DNA of 29,751 nucleotides from NCBI GenBank assembly GCA_030606845.1, contig JAUWFP010000002.1, positions 1-29,751 on the forward strand, in the 5' to 3' direction. The notes under the pieces are model-generated. The model did not search any database. It worked only from the letters and a program-made list of their open reading frames with translations, and was not told the origin of the DNA. Position numbers and translations under genes: made by a program. Source of the DNA: Anaerolineales bacterium. Its GTDB lineage: Bacteria > Chloroflexota > Anaerolineae > Anaerolineales > E44-bin32. This document shows, piece by piece, positions 23,153 through 29,751 of this stretch (position 1 is its first letter; each line of letters opens with the position of its first letter).

Positions 23153-23467
23153 ATGCGGAATATCCGAATCACCGTTAATCATCCCGTGGGACTCCATGCA
23201 CGACCCGCGGCCCAATTTGTACAGACGGCGAGCAAGTATGAGTCTGAGATTACCGTCGCAAACCTCACGAAGGAATCCGCAGTGATCAATGCCAAGAGCA
23301 TCTTGCTCGTCCTCACGCTTGGGGTGCATCAGGGGCATGAGATTGAGATCGTCGCTGATGGTACGGATGAGCAAGTCGCGCTCTCAGCTCTAAAAGATCT
23401 GGTTGATAATAATTTCGGTGAGGAGACAGCAAGCGCCGCCTCGGAAGAAGGCAACCAGGATGCCTAA
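23153..23467 (+). CDS. ptsH: PTS phosphocarrier protein HPr
   Basis: HPr carries phosphate from Enzyme I to EIIA. The active-site histidine is H15 in the classical NHPVGLHARPAA segment. S49 in NAKSILLVLTLG lies at the position of the regulatory serine of Gram-positive HPr, but no HPr kinase is visible here, so regulation by it is uncertain. At 104 residues it is longer than the usual 85-90 because of an acidic C-terminal tail (GEETASAASEEGNQDA). AAGGAG lies about 8 bases upstream. The last 8 bases overlap the next gene. It is separated from ptsI by about 12 kb although both are in the same cluster. Confidence 0.95.
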   Translation: MRNIRITVNHPVGLHARPAAQFVQTASKYESEITVANLTKESAVINAKSILLVLTLGVHQGHEIEIVADGTDEQVALSALKDLVDNNFGEETASAASEEGNQDA

Positions 23468-23762
23468 CATCGGAGAAGAAAAAACCTATGCAGGGATAAC
23501 AGCTGACGAAGGTTTCAAGCTCGCGCTCGAAGTTCTTCCCTTAACCGGTTTTGAAATATGGAAAACACGCCCCATGGGTTGGTTGATCATCACCAACCGG
23601 GAGACTCAATCTGGAGCAGTGAACGCAACCGTTGCCTTCCGGCCCGGCACCGAGACTGCGATGACAATCTCTCTTGCAAGTGACACTGCCCCGGAGGATG
23701 AGATCAGGAAATGCGCTGAAGAATTCCTGCTTGCATTCGAACAACGGCTTCAATCCTCCTAA
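23460..23762 (+). CDS. Unknown 100-residue protein coupled to HPr
   Basis: The frame starts with ATG at 23460 inside the last codons of ptsH and is therefore translated in coupling with HPr. I recognise no family. The protein is small, soluble and alpha/beta in pattern: an N-terminal helix (ADEGFKLALEVLPLTG), two strands around WKTRPMGWLIITNRE and SGAVNATVAFRPGT, then a C-terminal amphipathic helix (EDEIRKCAEEFLLAFEQRL). There is no signal peptide or metal motif. The tight coupling hints at work with HPr or with the PTS, but that rests on position alone. Confidence 0.7.
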   Translation: MPNIGEEKTYAGITADEGFKLALEVLPLTGFEIWKTRPMGWLIITNRETQSGAVNATVAFRPGTETAMTISLASDTAPEDEIRKCAEEFLLAFEQRLQSS

Positions 23763-23798
23763 GAAAAAAAAACAGCCCGGTAGGATTTAACCAACCAG

Positions 23799-25277
23799 AT
23801 GAAGTCGCAGGCACTGTCAAACGAAATGAACCCCAAAAAGGCGATATCAACATCATCGATTGAAACCATCACTGATCGCACCCTGAATCAGGAGATACAG
23901 GCTCTCGAAGGTTTGCGCGGGCAATTGGATCCAGCGCTTCTGCAGAAAGCCGTCGAGATGATCCTAGGATGCAAGGGCATGGTGATGACCATCGCTGCCG
24001 GTACGTCCGGCAGCATCGCCCGCCGCCTGGCGCATGTTCTCACCTGCTCGGGCGCGCCCGCGCTCTTCCTCGATCCCGGGCAAACGCAGCATGGGTATAG
24101 TGGAATCATCAGCAGGCGTGATCTTCTGATCGCTTTCTCGCGTGGGGGCGAGACGGACGAAGTGAACCACGCGCTGCAAGTCGCAAAGAGTCAGGGCGCG
24201 GCTTCAATAGGTATCCTGGAGGAGAGCAATTCGACGATGGCCGAATTGTGCGATGTGGTTCTCACAGCCCGAGTTGCAGAGGAGAACAACGCAGTCGGCG
24301 TCATCCCGCTTGCCAGCACGCTCGCACACGCGGCGGTGGGGGATATTCTCTGCGCTAGCGTCCTGTCAGCGCGCGGCCATGAGGGCAAGGAATTCACCGC
24401 TCTTCATCCCGGCGGCGCGGTAGGGAAGCAGCTTGAGCAAAAGAGCACTCAAACAACCGGCAGCAATCGCGAACGCAAACTCCCTGAACTGGAAACAATC
24501 AAGGGATTAATCCTGGATATGGATGGCGTTCTATGGCACGGAGAGGTGCCACTCCCAGGTCTCGTGGAATTCTTCGAAGTTCTCGATCGACGCGGCATCC
24601 GCTATGTCTTAGCAACCAATAATCCCTCGAAACGACCGGAAGGTTTCGCTGAGAAAGCGCGCGGTTTTGGTGTGCCTGTCGGGCCAGCCGATGTGGTCAA
24701 TTCTGTTCTCGCGACCGTCCATTACATGAAGTCCCACTATCCCGAAGGTATTCGGGTTCATGTGATCGGGGAACCGGCGATGAAGGAACTAATCGCCGAG
24801 GCGGGATACATATTGGCGGACGAGGATGTCACTGCCGTGATTGTTGCCCTAGAACGCGGGTTAACCTATGAAACCTTCAAGCGCGGCACGCTGCTAATCC
24901 GCTCCGGCGCGGATTTCATCGGCACGAATGGAGATCCTTCTTACCCAACGGAGGAGGGCTTCGTGCCCGGCAGCGGAATGGTTGTTACTGCCCTGGCAGC
25001 CAGCTCAGATGTAACCCCGCTCATTATTGGAAAACCAGAGCGCGGGATTTTCGATCTTGCGTTGGAACGACTTCAGCTCCCTCGAGAGACAATCGCCTCG
25101 GTGGGAGACCGTCTGGACACCGACATCGCCGGTGGACAGCGATATGGCACGAAGACAATCCTGCTGCTCAGTGGAATCGCTCAAGAAGAAGACCTGCAGC
25201 GAAGCCCGGTTCAACCAGACTGGATCTTCTCCGATCTCATCGCTCTTAAGCATGCCCTGGAAACAGTCGCAAAATAA
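23799..25277 (+). CDS. SIS-domain phosphosugar isomerase fused to a NagD-like HAD phosphatase
   Basis: This 492-residue fusion has two recognisable enzymes. Residues about 25-215 form a SIS domain with AAGTSGSIARRLAH, AFSRGGETDEV and the C-terminal LHPGGAVGKQL, most like KdsD/GutQ arabinose-5-phosphate isomerases without CBS domains. Residues about 233-490 form a HAD subfamily IIA phosphatase: motif I LDMDGVLWHG (D240, D242), motif II ATNN, the lysine in IIGKPERGIF, and SVGDRLDTDIAGG. One polypeptide may therefore isomerise and dephosphorylate a sugar phosphate. No start has a strong ribosome site; ATG at 23799 is used. It lies 36 bases after the unknown protein and ends the plus-strand gene run, facing the minus-strand cluster. 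Confidence 0.88.
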   Translation: MKSQALSNEMNPKKAISTSSIETITDRTLNQEIQALEGLRGQLDPALLQKAVEMILGCKGMVMTIAAGTSGSIARRLAHVLTCSGAPALFLDPGQTQHGYSGIISRRDLLIAFSRGGETDEVNHALQVAKSQGAASIGILEESNSTMAELCDVVLTARVAEENNAVGVIPLASTLAHAAVGDILCASVLSARGHEGKEFTALHPGGAVGKQLEQKSTQTTGSNRERKLPELETIKGLILDMDGVLWHGEVPLPGLVEFFEVLDRRGIRYVLATNNPSKRPEGFAEKARGFGVPVGPADVVNSVLATVHYMKSHYPEGIRVHVIGEPAMKELIAEAGYILADEDVTAVIVALERGLTYETFKRGTLLIRSGADFIGTNGDPSYPTEEGFVPGSGMVVTALAASSDVTPLIIGKPERGIFDLALERLQLPRETIASVGDRLDTDIAGGQRYGTKTILLLSGIAQEEDLQRSPVQPDWIFSDLIALKHALETVAK

Positions 25278-25319
25278 CAACGCAGGTAATCCCCCTCCCT
25301 ACCGCATATGGGTTGATGT

Positions 25320-25973
25320 TCAGTTGCCCTCTGCAGCTCGCCTGAGAGCAGGCACAGCTTCCACAGGGTCCTCACTCCCCCAAACTGCCCTGCCGGCGAC
25401 AAGTATTGTCGCTCCGGCCTCAGCAACTTCATATGCGTTATCGAGACTGATGCCTCCGTCGACCTCGATCTCAATCGGCCTCCCCTGACAAATCTCCTTC
25501 GCTTCCTTTATTTTCATTACGAGTCCAGGAAGGAAATGAGCCCCACTTCCATTGGGTTCAGCAGTCATCAAGTGGATGACATCGAGGTGCTCAATCACTG
25601 CAGGCAGGGGTTCAAGTGATGTCGCAGCATTAAACGCAAGCCCAGTTTTTACACCCAATTCCTTCAATTGATAGACTGCCCGATAAGGGAAGCGTGTGGC
25701 CTCAACCTGCACAGTGACAATATTTGCCCCTGCCTCGACAACCTGCGCGAAGTAATGTTCCGGCGACTCGACTTCAAGGTGTACGTCGAATGGCAAATCT
25801 GTCAGCGGTCTGAGATGTCGGATCGTCACTGGGCCGAAGGTGATGTTCGGGAAGAAGACACCATCCTCAATGTCCAGGTGGATCAGGTCCGCTCCGGCAC
25901 GGTCGGCCGTCTGAACTGCCCACCCCAGCCTGCTTTGATCCGCAGAGGCGATCGAGGGTGCGATTTTAATCAT
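25320..25973 (-). CDS. Divergent ribulose-phosphate 3-epimerase-like protein (SgcE-like)
   Basis: This is a TIM-barrel protein of 217 residues in the pentulose-phosphate 3-epimerase family. Catalytic residues are kept: S7 (APSIAS), H32 and D34 (HLDIEDG), H65 (DVHLEV) and D172 (EVDGGI). Positions around the substrate differ from true Rpe: HxDxEDG instead of HxDxMDG, VHLEVE instead of VHLMVE, and TAEPNGSGAHF instead of the NPGFGGQ phosphate loop. The HLDIED, ITFG and (T/S)EP-G-F pattern is what I recall of E. coli SgcE. It starts 2 bases after the stop of the M42 gene and is the last gene of the Q-X-E trio. It probably epimerises a sugar phosphate other than ribulose 5-phosphate. Confidence 0.88.
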   Translation of the reverse strand: MIKIAPSIASADQSRLGWAVQTADRAGADLIHLDIEDGVFFPNITFGPVTIRHLRPLTDLPFDVHLEVESPEHYFAQVVEAGANIVTVQVEATRFPYRAVYQLKELGVKTGLAFNAATSLEPLPAVIEHLDVIHLMTAEPNGSGAHFLPGLVMKIKEAKEICQGRPIEIEVDGGISLDNAYEVAEAGATILVAGRAVWGSEDPVEAVPALRRAAEGN

Positions 25974-25975
25974 GT

Positions 25976-27067
25976 TTATCCCTCGCGGCTGAGATCGACA
26001 TCCACGCTGAAATGGTGTGCAACCTCGACCAGGATTTGGACTGCTTGTTCAATATCTCGCAGCGAACAAGATTCGACGGAGGCGTGTGTGTAACGCGTCG
26101 GGATCGCCAACGCAGCCATCGGCACTCCGCCTTCCGTGAGTAATTGGCTGAACGCCGCATCGGTGATGATCCCTATCAGCACCTCGCGTTGCAGTGGGAT
26201 TTTCAAATCCCGCGCCGCAGATTCTATCAAGCGGCGCAACTTCGGGTTGGGGATCAATCCGCCAAGCGTACCGCGTCCATGGAATTCATAGCACCCCACA
26301 GCCGGGCCAGCTCCTAGGCGCATATCGGCCAAGTGCTTGATCTCCGGTGTATCACAGGCGATGGTAACATCCAGGCATATCGCCGCGTCAGGCTTGATGG
26401 CTTGAAAAACAGGCCAGGCTCCACGTACGTTAAATTCCTCTTGAACCGTGGCTGCGAAATGGATCGTTCCCTCTACCCCTTTCTCCTTAAGCTGGGCAAG
26501 AGACTGGATTAACAGAGCGCATCCGACCCGGTTGTCGAGCGATTTCGCGGCGATCCTGTCGTCGGAGAGATGGGTAAACGAATGCCGATACGTGATTGCA
26601 TCCCCAACTTGAATACCAAGGTGCTCAACTTCTTCTCGAGATTCGCGGCCGATATCAATGTACATCTCCAATCGGCTCGGAACGACAAATTTCTTCTCCG
26701 GCGGGGTGACGTGATGGGATGTCGTACCAACCAGCCCGGGAATACAGGTTCCCGCATCCGTATGTATTTCCACCCAGGTCCCGAGAAGGCTCTTCTCCGG
26801 GACGCCTCCGACCCGCTCAAAACGCAGGAATCCATCTTCGTCGATCTTACGCACGATCAAGCCGAGTTCGTCCATGTGCGCAAAGATGAGCAGCTTTGGT
26901 TCATCCGCTTTCCCCTTAATCGTCGCAATTACGTTGCCGAGACGATCCACTCGAACTTCATCCGCCATGGGTTCGAAATGGCGACGCATAGCTGCGATCA
27001 TCGCCTCTTCTCGACCGGAAAGAGCCGGTATTGCTGTCAGTTCTTCAAGTAACTCAACTGTTTTCAT
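25976..27067 (-). CDS. M42-family metalloaminopeptidase-like protein (SgcX-like)
   Basis: A 363-residue dinuclear metal hydrolase of family M42 (glutamyl aminopeptidase/endoglucanase-like). The full ligand set is visible: H64 and D66 (AHMDE), the bridging D178 (SLDNRVG), catalytic E210 with E211 (VQEEFNVRGA), D233 (LDVTIACDT) and H328 (RYTHAS). The M42 family is a peptidase family, but E. coli SgcX, in a PTS sugar operon, belongs to it too. The present protein lies between the SgcQ-like and SgcE-like genes (26 and 2 base gaps), which supports the same assignment. Substrate could be a peptide or an amide- or amine-linked sugar; the sequence does not tell. Confidence 0.92.
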   Translation of the reverse strand: MKTVELLEELTAIPALSGREEAMIAAMRRHFEPMADEVRVDRLGNVIATIKGKADEPKLLIFAHMDELGLIVRKIDEDGFLRFERVGGVPEKSLLGTWVEIHTDAGTCIPGLVGTTSHHVTPPEKKFVVPSRLEMYIDIGRESREEVEHLGIQVGDAITYRHSFTHLSDDRIAAKSLDNRVGCALLIQSLAQLKEKGVEGTIHFAATVQEEFNVRGAWPVFQAIKPDAAICLDVTIACDTPEIKHLADMRLGAGPAVGCYEFHGRGTLGGLIPNPKLRRLIESAARDLKIPLQREVLIGIITDAAFSQLLTEGGVPMAALAIPTRYTHASVESCSLRDIEQAVQILVEVAHHFSVDVDLSREG

Positions 27068-27093
27068 ATTCCACCACCTTGACTGGCTGCTTC

Positions 27094-27897
27094 TTATGCA
27101 GCGCGCACGATTTTCATGAATTCCTTAACCCGCTCCGGGTCAACGGGATTCCACGTATGACCATCGACTTTCAGCGCTGAACCGACAATCACCCCATCCG
27201 CGACCTCGAGGAACTTGGTTATATTGTCCGCCCGCGCTCCGGTGTTCAGCAACACTGGAAAATCCTCGCCGACAGCACTTTTAGCCTCTTTAATCCAGTC
27301 GATGTCCGGCTCACTTCCCGCCATCGGTCCTGCGATCAAGATCGCATCCGCTAAGGAAGAGACAACCGCACTTTTCGTGCGCTCAGCGATGGACCGCGAA
27401 CCCAGAGAGGATGCGAATTCGGGTGTGATGTTCATAAATACGCTAACAGCGCTCGCCCCGAGCGCACGTCGATAACGAAGGAGCGCCCCCGCGTCTGGGC
27501 TCCAAAGCCCCATATCGCTCTCATAAGTCCCAGTGACAACTTCGCGGATGAATGAGGCTCCTGTTGCCGCGGCGACCGCAATCGCGGCCTTACCATCCCA
27601 GAGCAAATCCACCCCGAAGGGGAGATCCCTCGGTTTGCATTCCGCGACCACTCGCGCCATTGCAGCTACCGCTTCATAACCGACGTGAAAGCTATAGGGA
27701 CGATCATCTTCATTGCAAAACATGATGCTGTCGACGCCCTCGTTGAGAAGAATCTCCACATCACGTTGAACAGATTCCACGGCAGCATCCATGCCGCCCT
27801 TCTCGTCATAGCGTGGAGTCCCGGGTAATGCCGGGAGATGCGCCATTGCAATCACAGGCTTTGATCGACCGAACAGTTCTCGCATCAGTGTAGACAT
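27094..27897 (-). CDS. BtpA/SgcQ-family protein
   Basis: The protein belongs to the BtpA/SgcQ family, TIM-barrel-like proteins of unsettled function named after a photosystem I biogenesis factor of cyanobacteria and the SgcQ protein of the E. coli sgc operon. Typical segments are KPVIAMAHLPALPGTPRYD at the N-terminus, GVDSIMFCNEDDRPYSF, PFGVDLLWDGKAAIAVA, ADAILIAGPMAGSEPD and NTGARADNI with DGVIVGSALKVDG at the C-terminus, the last being a phosphate-binding-like strand-loop. The start ATG at 27897 has GGAGG 7 bases upstream; the frame extends two codons further to a TTG without support. It heads the Q-X-E operon. In a bacterium without visible photosynthesis genes, the SgcQ-like sugar-pathway reading is more likely. 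Confidence 0.9.
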   Translation of the reverse strand: MSTLMRELFGRSKPVIAMAHLPALPGTPRYDEKGGMDAAVESVQRDVEILLNEGVDSIMFCNEDDRPYSFHVGYEAVAAMARVVAECKPRDLPFGVDLLWDGKAAIAVAAATGASFIREVVTGTYESDMGLWSPDAGALLRYRRALGASAVSVFMNITPEFASSLGSRSIAERTKSAVVSSLADAILIAGPMAGSEPDIDWIKEAKSAVGEDFPVLLNTGARADNITKFLEVADGVIVGSALKVDGHTWNPVDPERVKEFMKIVRAA

Positions 27898-28230
27898 TAA
27901 CAAACCTCCTGATTGATAAGTGCTGTAAGTGTCCTACATATGTAGAGTTTCTCATCTTTGAATGGAAATCGGGAATAGAAGAGACCCTTAGATCATCTGT
28001 CCCGAGATCCGCTGCAATGATTAATTCGCGCGCACAAGGGTCAGATGCATACCCGAGAATCCCGGTGATGACCCCTCTTTACGCCCAAATTTTTTTGGAT
28101 TATAGCCTGCGATACGCCCATGCACCAACAGACTAGACTTACCCTATTCAATCGGGTTCTTCTATCCTGTTTCAATGAGGACCAGCTTCATAATCAACTG
28201 AGCTTCAATTAAGGTGTATAAGTCAAATCT
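27898..28230. promoter_or_regulatory. Control region upstream of the SgcQ-like gene with a perfect palindrome
   Basis: These 333 bases hold no convincing gene. CTACATATGTAG at 27934-27945 is a perfect 12-base palindrome lying about 36 bases before the SgcQ-like start codon, a typical operator position. Neither SorC-type motif (TTCACA or TATGAAC) is obvious here. A weak minus-strand promoter, TTTCCA and TACATA 18 bases apart, would overlap the palindrome. No clear terminator for the upstream HPS-like gene was found. Confidence 0.4.
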
Positions 28231-28887
28231 TCAGGCAGGCCACTGGTGGCCGATAAGATGAGCGAGGCTTTCTGCAGCAGCGGCGGGATCTTTGGCCAAT
28301 GTGATCTCACGCCCAACGACGATCGCGTATAGCGGGTAATCACAAAAGAGCGGTATCGTCGCCTCCCCCAATCCTCCCGCGACCATAACATCTAAGCCCA
28401 GCGCGCACAGCTCACCGACCACTGCACACTGTTCCTCCGTCCAGGCCGATCCGCCAGTAACCTCTTCGTCTATGCTGCGGTGCACAAGGACGAGATTTAC
28501 ACCGAAAGGTGTCAGCGCATTGCACCGGGCGACGACGTCTTCCACACCGGTCAGGTCCACAATGCATCGACGATCCCAGCGTTCGGCTTCCTTCTGGACC
28601 TCACGGATCGTCGCTAATGTTGTGACGCCCGAAGTGACGGTGAAATCGGCGCCTGCCTGAAAGGCAAGATCCGCCTCAAACGCGCCCACATCGGTGGATT
28701 TCATATCGGCCACAATGAGTTTCCCGGAAAATTCCTCCCGTAAACGACGAACGACTTCCAAGCCAACCGATTTAATCAAAGGAGTGCCCGCCTCCATGAT
28801 GTCAACCCACGGGCTCACCGCCCGGGCAATACTAAGGGCATCATCCATGCTCGCAAAATCCAGCGCAATCTGAAGCTTACATCCCAT
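28231..28887 (-). CDS. OMPDC-superfamily lyase: hexulose-6-phosphate synthase / keto-gulonate-6-phosphate decarboxylase-like
   Basis: This 218-residue barrel belongs to the orotidine-5'-phosphate decarboxylase suprafamily, in the HPS/KGPDC branch. D10 (LQIALD), E32 (MEAGTPLIK) and the Mg-binding D-x-K-x-x-D motif (D61, K63, D66 in ADMKSTD) are the branch's catalytic residues, and VAGGLGEATIPL with IVVGREIT is the phosphate-binding C-terminus. HPS joins formaldehyde to ribulose 5-phosphate; KGPDC decarboxylates 3-keto-L-gulonate 6-phosphate. DMKSTDVG does not decide between them. GGAGGAG lies 4 bases before ATG. It follows the HAD gene by 41 bases and is likely in the same minus-strand transcript. 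In a PTS and keto-acid context the decarboxylase role is attractive. Confidence 0.85.
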   Translation of the reverse strand: MGCKLQIALDFASMDDALSIARAVSPWVDIMEAGTPLIKSVGLEVVRRLREEFSGKLIVADMKSTDVGAFEADLAFQAGADFTVTSGVTTLATIREVQKEAERWDRRCIVDLTGVEDVVARCNALTPFGVNLVLVHRSIDEEVTGGSAWTEEQCAVVGELCALGLDVMVAGGLGEATIPLFCDYPLYAIVVGREITLAKDPAAAAESLAHLIGHQWPA

Positions 28888-28928
28888 TTTCTCCTCCGAT
28901 CAACTCATGATGATGACATTCAGTGAAA

Positions 28929-29582
28929 TCAAGACAACGCAGCAAGCACCTCACTCAGAGAGTTATATCGACCCTCGGCTCCAGAGAAATTCTCTCCCTC
29001 GAGATCCTCGTTTGGGACGACGATGCAGCGCATGCCCGCATTCAACGCAGCTTGCAGGCCGATGGGTGAATCCTCCAACGCCAGGCAGCGCTCGTGGCCC
29101 ACTTCAAGGCACGCGGCCGCGGCAAGGTAGACATCCGCGGCCGGTTTCCCCTGGACAACATCCTCCCGGCAGCGAACGCAACCGAAATATTCCGCCAACC
29201 CCATTGCCTCGAGCACTTCAAGGACGTATCTCGAAGGGCTGTTGGATGCCACTCCTAAAACTAACCCTCGATTCGCAAGGAATTGCATCAGATCGATGAG
29301 GCCCGGCGCCGGAACGACATCGCGGCACACCCTCTCCGTCCTTTGCAACCAGTAGGTTTCCAATAATTCCTGTGGCTCAAGTGGAAGGTCCAGGACTTTA
29401 ATTAGATACTCAACCGACTCTACTGGTCCCCGCCCGATCACATTATGATAGATTTCTTCCGTGAAATTCTTGCCGTATTGACCGAGCACTTCGCACCAAA
29501 CGAGATAGGCAATCGACTCACTCTCGATCATCAAGCCATCAAAATCAAAGATAACAGCCTTAATCCCATCTAATTGAACCAT
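28929..29582 (-). CDS. HAD-superfamily hydrolase, beta-phosphoglucomutase-like
   Basis: A 217-residue HAD subfamily IA protein with an alpha-helical cap. Motif I is FDFDGLMIESE (D13, D15), motif II ASNSPS, motif III lysine in GKPAADVY, and motif IV LEDSPIGLQAA. These are the signatures shared by beta-phosphoglucomutase and sugar-phosphatases such as those for 2-deoxyglucose or sorbitol phosphates; the Asp two residues after the nucleophile is present in both. A phosphatase that removes stalled sugar phosphates, or a mutase, is possible. The start has GAAGG about 7 bases upstream. It opens the minus-strand run and is followed by the HPS-like gene. Confidence 0.88.
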   Translation of the reverse strand: MVQLDGIKAVIFDFDGLMIESESIAYLVWCEVLGQYGKNFTEEIYHNVIGRGPVESVEYLIKVLDLPLEPQELLETYWLQRTERVCRDVVPAPGLIDLMQFLANRGLVLGVASNSPSRYVLEVLEAMGLAEYFGCVRCREDVVQGKPAADVYLAAAACLEVGHERCLALEDSPIGLQAALNAGMRCIVVPNEDLEGENFSGAEGRYNSLSEVLAALS

Positions 29583-29722
29583 ATCGTACCTTCACCTTTT
29601 CCCGCATAAGATCTGCCAATGATAACCCTTTTTCCATTCGCCGCAGACGGAGAAACGCTGCAAATGGGATATCCCGGGTGTCTTACTCTAAAAACGATTG
29701 CGATACGGATCTCCTTTCCGGC

Positions 29723-29750
29723 TTGACAAAACATTACCCTGTCGTTTAAT
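29723..29750 (+). promoter_or_regulatory. Candidate promoter reading out of the window
   Basis: A perfect TTGACA (29723-29728) and TTTAAT (29745-29750) are 16 bases apart on the plus strand, divergent from the HAD gene. A gene or RNA on the plus strand just beyond the window is expected. The 169 bases from 29583 contain no gene, only this and a 10-base palindrome GGGATATCCC at 29665-29674. Confidence 0.5.
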
Positions 29751-29751
29751 C

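Noticed and set aside
23799..24450. 6-phospho-3-hexuloisomerase for the SIS domain, completing a ribulose-monophosphate pathway
   Set aside because: The C-terminal LHPGGAVGK segment and overall pattern are those of KdsD/GutQ-type isomerases rather than the hexuloisomerase.
1..29751. CRISPR arrays, insertion sequences, integrases, phage genes
   Set aside because: No regularly spaced repeats, transposase, integrase or phage-type genes were found on either strand.

Overview
The window looks like part of a bacterial chromosome of moderate-to-high GC. My best guess is a Chloroflexota member (Anaerolineae-like), judged from the protein flavour and the mixture of families; this is inference, because no marker gene is present. 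About 31 protein genes and one tRNA are packed mostly into operons. The dominant theme is uptake and breakdown of a phosphorylated sugar, polyol or sugar acid.

Layout. (1) 1-1411, minus strand: a cyclase/kynurenine-formamidase-like hydrolase, a small membrane-anchored protein and a DapA-family aldolase/synthase cut by the window edge. (2) 1467-3110, plus: an M20 dipeptidase with a clear promoter, then tRNA-Pro(GGG) with its own promoter and terminator. (3) 3395-4303: a DUF89-type metal-dependent phosphatase that looks AT-richer than its surroundings. (4) 4382-10765, plus: a cluster of operator-like sites, a SorC-family regulator, the E1-alpha, E1-beta and E2 subunits of a 2-oxoacid (pyruvate/acetoin-type) dehydrogenase, and PTS Enzyme I. 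(5) 10766-14855: a long leader, a GatC-type PTS EIIC, a strong terminator, then cupin, small membrane protein, EIIA, EIIB and a second strong terminator. (6) 14927-25277, plus: a second SorC-family regulator with promoter and operator, then a RuBisCO-like protein (RLP), a membrane M28 peptidase-like protein, a PdxA-like dehydrogenase, a class II aldolase, two zinc-type alcohol dehydrogenases (MDR), an OsmC-like protein, HPr, a small unknown protein and a SIS-HAD fusion. (7) 25320-29582, minus: a divergent ribulose-phosphate-3-epimerase-like protein, an M42 peptidase-like protein, a BtpA/SgcQ-like protein, an HPS/KGPDC-like (OMPDC superfamily) protein and a beta-phosphoglucomutase-like HAD phosphatase.

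How it may work together. EI, HPr, EIIA, EIIB and EIIC form a complete PTS in one window, each with its phosphorylatable His or Cys visible. The substrate would arrive as a phosphate ester. The MDR enzymes could oxidise it. RLP and PdxA families act on phosphorylated keto or hydroxy acids, and the aldolase family splits phosphorylated sugars. Pyruvate made by EI could feed the co-operonic 2-oxoacid dehydrogenase. The 25320-27897 trio plus the GatC-type EIIABC corresponds, family by family, to the E. coli sgc gene set (SgcE, SgcX, SgcQ, SgcA, SgcB, SgcC), whose physiological substrate I do not know. The combination of an Sgc-like PTS set with an RLP, PdxA-like enzyme and aldolase is the most interesting feature. 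I do not know of a described pathway with this composition, and the substrate cannot be read from the sequence.
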